This document shows, in pieces, positions 7,045 to 13,061 of a stretch of DNA of 17,305 bases. Under the pieces are notes generated by a model. It was given only the letters and a program-made list of their open reading frames with translations, did no database searches and was not told the DNA's origin. A program made the position numbers and the translations under genes. Origin of the DNA: CAYLNK01 sp964384675 (GTDB taxonomy: Bacteria > Acidobacteriota > Thermoanaerobaculia > UBA5066); contig CAYLNK010000119.1 in NCBI GenBank assembly GCA_964384675.1, positions 1 through 17,305 on the forward strand, given 5' to 3'. Within the stretch, counting starts at the first letter, position 1. Each line of letters begins with the position of its first letter.

Positions 7045-9816
7045 ATGCTCAGCTCGCTTCACGTCGCGGTTCTCGCGGCGCTCCTCACCACGGGCGATGC
7101 CGACGTCCCGGAACCAGGCTCGCGGGAGGCCATCGCGAAGGCCACCACCGAGCCGCGCTTCCTCTCCCCGTGGGTGGCCGACGTGCCGCTCTCGGAGACC
7201 GTGCCGTCGCCGACGCGCTTCCTCGGGCACGTCGCCGGCGCGCCCGGCGAGCTGACGCGCACGGACAGGATCTACGCCTACTACCGTGCGCTCGCGGCCG
7301 CCACGCCGCGGGTCAAGGTGGAGACGCTCGGGAAGACCGAGGAGGGGCGCGAGATCCTCCTCGTCTTCGTCGGCAGCGAGGCGAACCTCGGCCGCCTCGA
7401 CGAGCTGCGCCGCGACACGGCCGCCCTCGCCGACCCGCGGAGGACCGACGAGGCGGCGATGGAGCGGATCGTGGCGTCGACCGCGCCGCTCTACATGCTG
7501 CACGGCGGCCTCCATTCGCAGGAGACCGGCAGCCCCGAGATGCTGATGGAGCTGGCGTACCGGCTGGCGGTCTCGAACGCCTCGCCGGCGAAGGAGATCC
7601 GCGAGAAGGTCGTGGTGCTGATCAACCCGTGCGCGGAGCCGGACGGGCGTGACCGGCAGGTCGACTGGTTCTACCGGCACCTGAAGGGGAAGACCGACTT
7701 CGACGAGCTGCCGCCCCGCACACCGCCGTACTGGGGCAAGTACGTCCTCCACGACAACAACCGGGACGGCCTCCAGCGGAAGCTCGCGCTGACCCGCGCC
7801 ACGCAGGACGCGTTCCTGAAGTGGCACCCGGCGGTCGTCCACGACCTCCACGAGTCGATCCCGCTCCTGACGATCTGGACCGGCACCGGCCCGTACAACG
7901 CCAACGTCGACCCGATCACCGCCGTCGAGATCCAGGCCTTCGCGTTCCACGAGGTGGCGGCGCTCACCGCGCTCGGGATGCCCGGCGTCTGGAGCTGGGG
8001 CTTCACCGAGGGGTGGTCGCAGTACTACGCCGACTCCGTCGCCACGAACCACAACGCGATCGGACGCGGCTACGAGACGTTCGGGAACGCCACGGCCGAG
8101 ACCGTGGAACGCTGGCTCGACCCGGAGAAGCACAAGATCGCGGGCAAGTCGGTCACCGAGGCGGAGTGGTACCGCTCGCTCCCGGCCCCGAAGAAGCCGT
8201 TCAAGTGGTCGCTGAGGGATAACACCAATTACATGGAGACGGGCGTCCTGGCGGCGCTCGACTACACCGCCAAGCACGGGCCCGACATGCTCCGGAACTT
8301 CTGGCGGCGCGGCCGGAACGCGGTGGAGAAGGGGCGGAAGGAGCCGCCGTTCGCGGTGGCGCTCCCCGAGGAGCAGTCGGACCGCGCGCGCCTGGCGGTG
8401 CTCGTGAACCTCCTCCGCGCGCACGGGATCGAGGTGTCCCGGTCGAAGGCGGCGTGGAAGACCAAGGAGGGCTCGTTCCCCGCCGGCACGTTCCTGGTGC
8501 GGCTCGACCAGCCGTACGGGGGCTATGCGCGGGACCTCCTGATCCCGATCGACAAGACGACGTGGGAGCCGTACGACGACGTCGGCTGGGCGCTCCCGGT
8601 CGCGTTCGACGTCGACTCGAAGCGGATCGAGGACCCGGCGGTGAAGGACGTCGCGATCGAGCCCGTCACCGCCGACGTCGCGTACCGGGGTTCGGTCGGC
8701 AAGGGCGGGCCGTTCTTCCTGCTGAAGGACACCGGCCAGGAGGCGCTCCTCGCCGCTCGGGCGCGGCTCGCCGCCTTCCAGGTCGACGCGGCCGAGGCGT
8801 CCTTCACGGTGGGCGGCGTCACGTACCCGGCCGGCTCCTGGATCCTCCCGCCGAGGGACGGCCTGAAGCCCGCGCTCGAGGCGGTCGCGGCGGAGCTGGG
8901 TCTCGACTTCGCTACGGCGCCGGCGGCCCCTTCCGTCAAGCGGCACGCGCTCGATCTGCCGCGCCTCGGCGTCCTCCAGACCTGGAACGACACCCAGGGG
9001 GCGGGCTGGGTGCGCATGGTCCTCGACGAGGAGAAGGTCCCGTACACGCTCGTGATGGACGAAGACGTGCGGAAAGGCGACCTCCTCGCGCGCTTCGACG
9101 TCCTCCTCTACCCGCACACGGAAGAGGATCTCAAGGACATGGTGAACGGGATGGACGTGAAGTTCTCCCCGCTCGCCTACACGCGGACGGAGGAGTTCCC
9201 GTCGCACGGCACGCCCACCTCGTCGTCCGACGTCACGGGCGGCCTGACGTGGAGGGGCGTCGGCAACCTGGACGACTTCGTGCGGAGTGGCGGGCTCCTC
9301 GTCACGCTGGGTGGCGCGTCGGCGTTGCCGCTGGACGGCGGCATCGCCCGGGACGTCTCCCACGCCAAGGTGAAGGACCTCGTCACCCCCGGCAGCCAGC
9401 TGAGGGCGCGCTTCCGCCGGTACGACCACCCGCTCGCCTACGGCTACGCCGAGGCGACGTCGGTCTTCCGCGAGAGGTTCCCCGTCTACGCGGTGAGGCG
9501 CTCCGACCGCGGGCGCGTCGTCCTCCAGTACGGGACGAAGGTGGTGATGGACCCGGCGCTCGAGGACGACGAGAAGGAGAAGGAAGAGAAGGACGCCAAG
9601 GAAGGGAAGAAGCCGAAGGAGGACGACGAGCTCGTCGTGAGCGGGGGGATCAAGGGCGCCTCGGAGCTGGCCGGCAAGCCCGCGATCCTCGACATCCCGA
9701 CCGGGAAGGGGCGCGTCCTGGCGTTCGACTTCGACCCGATCCACCGGCTCCAGAACCGCGGGACGTTCCGGCTGGTCTGGAACGCGCTGCTGAGCTGGAA
9801 CGACCTCGGGAAGTAG
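7045..9816 (+). CDS. Secreted M14 family zinc carboxypeptidase-like protein with C-terminal amidotransferase-like domain
   Basis: A 923-residue metallopeptidase of the large M14 type, expected to act outside the cytoplasm. A short N-terminal hydrophobic stretch (VAVLAALL) looks like a signal peptide. The peptidase domain follows (about residues 70-400): HSQE with His157 and Glu160 as the HxxE zinc pair, HDLHE with His266 or His269 as the third ligand, NPCAEPDG for substrate binding, and YETFGN with Glu344 as candidate general base. The remaining 500 residues include a segment (from GVLQTWNDTQGAGW to LLVTLGG) like the class-I glutamine-amidotransferase-fold region seen in large M14 proteins. 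A Glu/Lys-rich stretch near residues 842-866 interrupts it. GGAGG at 7036-7040 supports the ATG. It is divergent from efp and ends 15 bases before a convergent small gene. The substrate peptide is unknown. Confidence 0.9.
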   Translation: MLSSLHVAVLAALLTTGDADVPEPGSREAIAKATTEPRFLSPWVADVPLSETVPSPTRFLGHVAGAPGELTRTDRIYAYYRALAAATPRVKVETLGKTEEGREILLVFVGSEANLGRLDELRRDTAALADPRRTDEAAMERIVASTAPLYMLHGGLHSQETGSPEMLMELAYRLAVSNASPAKEIREKVVVLINPCAEPDGRDRQVDWFYRHLKGKTDFDELPPRTPPYWGKYVLHDNNRDGLQRKLALTRATQDAFLKWHPAVVHDLHESIPLLTIWTGTGPYNANVDPITAVEIQAFAFHEVAALTALGMPGVWSWGFTEGWSQYYADSVATNHNAIGRGYETFGNATAETVERWLDPEKHKIAGKSVTEAEWYRSLPAPKKPFKWSLRDNTNYMETGVLAALDYTAKHGPDMLRNFWRRGRNAVEKGRKEPPFAVALPEEQSDRARLAVLVNLLRAHGIEVSRSKAAWKTKEGSFPAGTFLVRLDQPYGGYARDLLIPIDKTTWEPYDDVGWALPVAFDVDSKRIEDPAVKDVAIEPVTADVAYRGSVGKGGPFFLLKDTGQEALLAARARLAAFQVDAAEASFTVGGVTYPAGSWILPPRDGLKPALEAVAAELGLDFATAPAAPSVKRHALDLPRLGVLQTWNDTQGAGWVRMVLDEEKVPYTLVMDEDVRKGDLLARFDVLLYPHTEEDLKDMVNGMDVKFSPLAYTRTEEFPSHGTPTSSSDVTGGLTWRGVGNLDDFVRSGGLLVTLGGASALPLDGGIARDVSHAKVKDLVTPGSQLRARFRRYDHPLAYGYAEATSVFRERFPVYAVRRSDRGRVVLQYGTKVVMDPALEDDEKEKEEKDAKEGKKPKEDDELVVSGGIKGASELAGKPAILDIPTGKGRVLAFDFDPIHRLQNRGTFRLVWNALLSWNDLGK

Positions 9817-9831
9817 CGGCGGGTACGGCGG

Positions 9832-10107
9832 CTAGTCGCGCCCGCCCTCGATCCCGGCCACGCAGGCCTGGTCACAGCCCGCGCGGGCGGGCCAGCGGGA
9901 GCAGTCCCGCACCCGGACGGTCGGGCGTGTGAAGAGGGACGTGGCCGCGAAGCGGCCCGCGTCCATCTGGACGACCGCCGCCGCACGGGTCTCGGGGCAG
10001 GTGAGGATCCTCTTCTCCTGGAAGCGGCGATAGGCGGGGACGAACCAGAGGGCGAGCCCGAGGACGCCGAGCGCGGCGATGACGGTGAGGGCGGCGAGGG
10101 AGACCAT
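9832..10107 (-). CDS. Small single-pass membrane protein with four cysteines, unknown function
   Basis: A 91-residue protein that I cannot assign to a named family. One membrane helix (about residues 3-24) is followed by a positive stretch (RRFQEKR), which by the positive-inside rule puts the C-terminal part in the cytoplasm. That part has Cys37 in TCPET, Cys69 in RDCSRWP, Cys78 and Cys82 (GCDQAC), an arrangement suited to zinc or redox-metal binding. The ATG at 10107 is chosen because a near-perfect AGGAGGTG precedes it. A longer reading frame upstream would run through a region that looks like a dead toxin-antitoxin locus. It is convergent with the M14 gene and has no operon partner here. 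Coding potential is supported by the ribosome-binding site and the ordered cysteines. Confidence 0.75.
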   Translation of the reverse strand: MVSLAALTVIAALGVLGLALWFVPAYRRFQEKRILTCPETRAAAVVQMDAGRFAATSLFTRPTVRVRDCSRWPARAGCDQACVAGIEGGRD

Positions 10108-10112
10108 GACGC

Positions 10113-10120
10113 CACCTCCT
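10113..10120 (-). promoter_or_regulatory. Strong Shine-Dalgarno site fixing the start of the four-cysteine protein
   Basis: AGGAGGTG on the minus strand ends five bases before the ATG at 10107. It is the best match to the 16S 3' end that I noticed in the window and rules against the longer upstream reading frame. Confidence 0.7.
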
Positions 10121-10156
10121 CTCCGACAGTTGGGTCTCCGCGTGCCAGTGGCGCCA

Positions 10157-10172
10157 TGATGCGGACGCATCA
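10157..10172. repeat. Perfect inverted repeat TGATGCG/CGCATCA, possible relic operator
   Basis: TGATGCG and CGCATCA are separated by two bases. The repeat covers the ATG (10159) of the antitoxin remnant. Antitoxins commonly repress their own operon through palindromes at this position, so it may be the old autoregulatory site. It could also serve the minus-strand four-cysteine gene, 50 bases away. No binding protein can be named. Confidence 0.35.
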
Positions 10173-10345
10173 GGGGCGCGGAACGGTGACGGGGGGGCGG
10201 TCCTCTCCGATCTGGCGCGACAGGCTCTCCGGCCTCGCGGATCCGGCCGGAGCCGCAACGGCGTGCCCCTCTCCTGCCCCGGCGGCCCCGGACGGGCACA
10301 AAGCCCTCGATGGACCTGGTGAACCGGTTCCGCGACGAATCGTGA
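10159..10345 (+). pseudogene. Remnant of a VapB/RHH-type antitoxin, frameshifted and shortened
   Basis: Three frames read in turn give pieces of an antitoxin of the kind that precedes VapC toxins. MRT from the ATG at 10159 (these antitoxins often begin MRTT) runs into GRGTVTGG. After a run of seven G (10189-10195) another frame gives GAVLSDLARQALRPR and then RNGVPL. A third frame ends with MDLVNRFRDES and TGA at 10343-10345. Intact relatives have, in order, a DNA-binding N-terminus, a block like GAVLSELARRAL, a block like NGxP, and a C-terminal ExVxxLRDE-like helix. Here about 20 codons after MRT appear lost and at least two frame changes are needed, so no functional antitoxin is made. The stop overlaps the GTG of the toxin remnant by four bases, as in live VapBC operons. 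The match rests on remembered family patterns and short blocks. Confidence 0.5.
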
Positions 10346-10380
10346 GCCCGGTCGCCCTCCTCGACGTCAACGTCCTGTAG
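10342..10380 (+). pseudogene. Truncated start of a VapC-type PIN-domain toxin
   Basis: From GTG 10342 the frame encodes twelve residues, with GTG as Met then SPVALLDVNVL, followed by TAG at 10378-10380. VALLDVNVL is the typical first strand of VapC PIN-domain ribonucleases and includes their first catalytic aspartate. In intact proteins it continues into an ALxxPxH-like stretch and about 115 more residues. After the TAG no frame resumes PIN-like sequence before the M13 peptidase promoter. The toxin is therefore deleted except for its start, and only the four-base overlap with the antitoxin remnant survives. Confidence 0.5.
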
Positions 10381-10386
10381 TCCGTT

Positions 10387-10415
10387 CCGTCCCCGGCCCC
10401 TTGCGGCGGGGACGG
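10387..10415. repeat. Nine-base inverted repeat surrounding the M13 promoter -35
   Basis: CCGTCCCCG (10387-10395) pairs with CGGGGACGG (10407-10415), with an eleven-base loop that contains the candidate -35 TTGCGG. No T-run follows, so it is not a standard terminator. It could be an operator over the promoter. It begins seven bases after the toxin remnant stop. Confidence 0.4.
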
Positions 10416-10429
10416 GCGCTTCCTATCGT
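10401..10429 (+). promoter_or_regulatory. Candidate promoter of the M13 peptidase gene, leaderless
   Basis: TTGCGG (10401-10406) and TATCGT (10424-10429) are exactly 17 bases apart. The ATG at 10438 lies eight bases after the -10, so the transcript would start at or next to the ATG. No Shine-Dalgarno sequence precedes the ATG, which agrees with a leaderless message. Confidence 0.45.
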
Positions 10430-10437
10430 CCCGGGAC

Positions 10438-12537
10438 ATGAAGGTGTCCGCCCGCCCCCTCGCCCTCCCCCTCCTCGCCGCGCTCGCCGTCGCCGCCGTC
10501 TCGCTCGGGCCCGCCCACGCCGGCGGCGGGGGGAAGAGCGCGCCGTCGTCGTCCGCCCCCGCCGCGGGGGGCGTCGACCTCGCCGGCATCGACAGGTCCG
10601 TCGCGCCGGGCGACGACTTCTTCGCGTACGCGAACGGCACCTGGATCAAGACCACCGAGATCCCGCCCGACCGGAGCTCGTACGGCATCGGCCCGATCCT
10701 CCAGGAGCTGACGTCCAAGCGCGTGGCGGAGCTGATCGCCGAGGCGGCGAAGGGCAAGGCGCCGGCGGGCTCCGAGGTCCGGAAGATCGGCGACACCTAC
10801 AGCACGTTCCTCGACGAGGCCGCGATCGAGGCGAAGGGCCTCGCGCCGCTCCAGCCGGAGCTCGACCGGATCGCGGCGATCGCCGACGCGACGTCGCTGG
10901 CGCGCTACCTGGGCGGGACGCTGCGCGCCGACGTCGACGTCCTCAACTCCACCAACTTCTACACGCCCCACCTCTTCGGCCTCTGGGTGGCCCAGGACCT
11001 CCTCGATCCGGGCAAGTACTCGCCGTTCCTCCTGCAGGGCGGGCTCGACATGCCGGACCGCGACTACTACGTCGACCCCTCGCCCCGCATGGCCGAGCTC
11101 CGGGCGAAGCAGCAGGCCCACGTGGCGGCCCTCCTGAAGCTCGCCGGCGTCGCCGACGCCGAAGCCAAGGCCGCCCGGATCGCCGCCCTGGAGCGCCGCA
11201 TCGCCGAGGCGCACGCCACACGCGTCGATTCGTCCGACGTGAAGAAGGGGAACAACCGGTGGACGCGGGCCGACTTCGACGCGAAGGCGCCCGGGCTCGA
11301 CTGGGGGGCGTACTTCGAGGCCGCCGGGCTCGGCAAGCAGGGCGACTTCGTGGTCTGGCAGCCCGGCGCCGTGACCGGGATCGGGGCGCTGGTGGGGGCC
11401 GAGCCGCTCGGCACGTGGAAGGAGTACCTCACGTTCCACGCCGTCGACGAGGCCTCGGCGTTCCTGCCGAAGGCGTTCGTGGAGGAGCTGTTCGCGTTCC
11501 ACGGGAAGGCCCTCACCGGCACGCCCAAGCTGCGGGACCGCTGGAAGCGGGCCGTCGGCGTCACCGACGCCGCGCTCGGCGAGGCCGTCGGCAAGCTGTA
11601 CGTCGCGAAGTACTTCCCCCCCTCCGAGAAGAGGCGCGCCGAGCAGATGGTGAAGAACGAGGTGGCCGCGTTCGGCAAGCGGATCGACCGCCTCGACTGG
11701 ATGGCGCCCGCCACGAAGACCAAGGCCAAGGCGAAGCTCGCGGTGATGAAGGTCGGCGTCGGCTACCCGGACCGGTGGCGCGACTACTCGGGCCTGACGG
11801 TGGTGGCCGGCGACGCGCTGGGGAACGCCCGGCGTGCCTCGCTCTTCGAGCTGGCGTGGAACCTCGCCAAGCTCGGAAAGCCGGTCGACCGGGGCGAGTG
11901 GGTGATGAACCCGCAGCTCGTGAACGCGGTGAACCTGCCGGCGATGAACGCGATGAACTTCCCGGCCGCGATCCTCCAGCCGCCGAACTTCGACCCGAAG
12001 CGGCCCGAGGCGATGGACTACGGCGCCATCGGCGCGGTGATCGGGCACGAGATCAGCCACAGCTTCGACGACCAGGGGGCCCTGTTCGACGACCGCGGCC
12101 GGCTCGAGAACTGGTGGACGAAGGAGGACTTCGCGCACTTCGAGGCGTCCTCCGAGCAGCTCGTCAAGCAGTACGACGCGTACCGTCCGTTCCCGGACCT
12201 CGCGATCAACGGCCGGCTGACGGTGAGCGAGAACATCGCCGACGTGGCCGGTCTCGCGGTCGCGTACGACGCGTACCGCCTTTCGCTCCGCGGCAAGCAG
12301 GCGCCGGTCGTTCAAGGCCTGACCGGCGACCAGCAGTTCTTCCTGTCGTTCGCCCAGAGCTGGAGGGACAAGCTGCGCGAGGCGGCGGCCCGGCAGCGCG
12401 TCGTGGTGGACTCCCACTCTCCCGGGGAGTACCGGGCGGACACGGTCCGCAACCTGGACGCCTGGTACGCGGCCTTCGGCGTGAAGCCGGGCGAGAAGCT
12501 CTACCTCGCCCCGGCGGAGAGGGTCCGGGTCTGGTAG
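10438..12537 (+). CDS. Secreted M13 family (neprilysin/PepO-like) zinc metallopeptidase
   Basis: A 699-residue endopeptidase expected to cut oligopeptides outside the cytoplasm. A clear signal peptide (MKVSARPLALPLL, then a hydrophobic run, ending AHA before Gly-rich sequence) is followed by the M13 N-terminal domain (DLAGIDRSVAPGDDFFAYANGTW). The catalytic domain has NAMNFPAAILQPPNFD, the zinc motif HEISH (His537, Glu538, His541), FDDQGALFDDRG, and ENIADVAG with Glu598 as third zinc ligand and Asp602. It ends with the family-typical RVRVW. The length matches bacterial M13 peptidases. It follows the toxin-antitoxin remnant and converges on a small membrane protein gene nine bases downstream. 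No catalytic residue is missing. Confidence 0.96.
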   Translation: MKVSARPLALPLLAALAVAAVSLGPAHAGGGGKSAPSSSAPAAGGVDLAGIDRSVAPGDDFFAYANGTWIKTTEIPPDRSSYGIGPILQELTSKRVAELIAEAAKGKAPAGSEVRKIGDTYSTFLDEAAIEAKGLAPLQPELDRIAAIADATSLARYLGGTLRADVDVLNSTNFYTPHLFGLWVAQDLLDPGKYSPFLLQGGLDMPDRDYYVDPSPRMAELRAKQQAHVAALLKLAGVADAEAKAARIAALERRIAEAHATRVDSSDVKKGNNRWTRADFDAKAPGLDWGAYFEAAGLGKQGDFVVWQPGAVTGIGALVGAEPLGTWKEYLTFHAVDEASAFLPKAFVEELFAFHGKALTGTPKLRDRWKRAVGVTDAALGEAVGKLYVAKYFPPSEKRRAEQMVKNEVAAFGKRIDRLDWMAPATKTKAKAKLAVMKVGVGYPDRWRDYSGLTVVAGDALGNARRASLFELAWNLAKLGKPVDRGEWVMNPQLVNAVNLPAMNAMNFPAAILQPPNFDPKRPEAMDYGAIGAVIGHEISHSFDDQGALFDDRGRLENWWTKEDFAHFEASSEQLVKQYDAYRPFPDLAINGRLTVSENIADVAGLAVAYDAYRLSLRGKQAPVVQGLTGDQQFFLSFAQSWRDKLREAAARQRVVVDSHSPGEYRADTVRNLDAWYAAFGVKPGEKLYLAPAERVRVW

Positions 12538-12546
12538 CGGGACGGG

Positions 12547-12927
12547 TCAGCGCGCGGGCGCCCGGAACATCCGGGCGCCGAACGCCACGCTGAAGGCGCC
12601 CAGGACCCCGCCCACCACGAGGAGCCCGGTGAGCGCCGACTCCTGCCGCCAGGCGTGGAGCGTGGCCCAGAACGAGATCGTCACGAAGACGAGGTTCGTC
12701 AGGAGGACGGGACGTCCCAGGATGCCCCCCACGGTCGCGTGGCGCTGGAGCCAGTTGAGCCAGGCGAGGCCGAGGAGCGCGGCGCCGAGGAGCTGGGCCA
12801 GCCAGACGCCGGAGCGGGGTAGATCGACCCCGGCGGCCCGGAGGAGCTCCGAGGGGGCGAAGGTGAGGGCGAGGCCGGTGAGGGCGTAGGCGACGGCGGC
12901 AGCCGTGAGCAGCAGGTTGGGCTTCAC
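12547..12927 (-). CDS. Four-helix membrane protein of unknown function
   Basis: A 126-residue hydrophobic protein with four predicted membrane helices (about residues 5-23, 42-60, 72-92 and 97-118) and short loops, including FAPSELLRAAGVDLPRSG between the first two. I do not recognise a named family with confidence. The start is GTG at 12927 with no Shine-Dalgarno sequence. TATCAA on the minus strand (12938-12933) lies five bases before it and may be a -10 for a leaderless message, inside a perfect inverted repeat. It is divergent from the LytS kinase gene with a 134-base gap, so shared control with that system is plausible. Its 3' end contains the hairpin described separately. Confidence 0.78.
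   Translation of the reverse strand: MKPNLLLTAAAVAYALTGLALTFAPSELLRAAGVDLPRSGVWLAQLLGAALLGLAWLNWLQRHATVGGILGRPVLLTNLVFVTISFWATLHAWRQESALTGLLVVGGVLGAFSVAFGARMFRAPAR
12557..12579 (+). terminator. Perfect nine-base-pair hairpin after the M13 gene
   Basis: GGCGCCCGG (12557-12565) pairs fully with CCGGGCGCC (12571-12579) around the loop AACAT. It begins 20 bases after the M13 stop and lies inside the last codons of the convergent membrane-protein gene. No T-run follows, so it is not a classic intrinsic terminator. It could terminate in a U-less fashion or protect the 3' end. Confidence 0.4.
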
Positions 12928-12943
12928 GACCGTTGATACGGTC
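12928..12943. promoter_or_regulatory. Inverted repeat with a LytTR consensus half-site in the divergent region
   Basis: GACCGT and ACGGTC flank TGAT and touch the GTG start (12927) of the minus-strand membrane protein. Within it, ACCGTTGAT (12929-12937) fits the LytTR half-site pattern [TA][AC][CA]GTTN[AG][TG] at every position. A second half-site at the usual 12-13 base spacing is not seen. Such a match occurs by chance about once in 2000 positions per strand, so this is suggestive only. Confidence 0.35.
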
Positions 12944-13061
12944 CGGGCGTCGGAAGGATTCCGCCGCCGGATCGCCGCGCACCCGATCCGGCTCGCCGCC
13001 CCGCCGGACCGTCCCGCCGCACGTGGGCACCCCGTCCGGCGCGCTGCGGCACACTAGGGCC

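Noticed and set aside
6955..9744. Upstream extension of efp to 9744 (1121 codons in total)
   Set aside because: The extension is antisense to the M14 peptidase and low-complexity. EF-P length, ribosome-binding site and promoter all fix the start at 6954.
9818..9846. GGCGGG/CCCGCC inverted repeat between the M14 and four-cysteine genes as a terminator
   Set aside because: Only six base pairs with a 17-base loop and no T-run; in sequence this GC-rich, such repeats are common.
10227..10252. CTCCGGCC/GGCCGGAG hairpin as a terminator or regulatory RNA
   Set aside because: Eight pairs with a ten-base loop inside the antitoxin remnant coding sequence, no T-run and no adjacent gene end.
10156..10380. 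A 74-residue plus-strand protein in the gap before the M13 gene
   Set aside because: Its single frame is a patchwork. Only its last residues (SPVALLDVNVL) are protein-like, and they fit better as a separate toxin start beginning at GTG 10342.
10423..12417. Minus-strand open frame of 664 codons opposite the M13 gene
   Set aside because: Antisense shadow with no recognisable motif; the plus-strand frame is a complete M13 peptidase.
12933..13061. Upstream start for the LytS kinase at 12933
   Set aside because: The added 43 residues are Arg/Pro/Ser-rich, lie in the divergent regulatory region and have no ribosome-binding site. MSRRATWW at 13062 is followed directly by the first helix.
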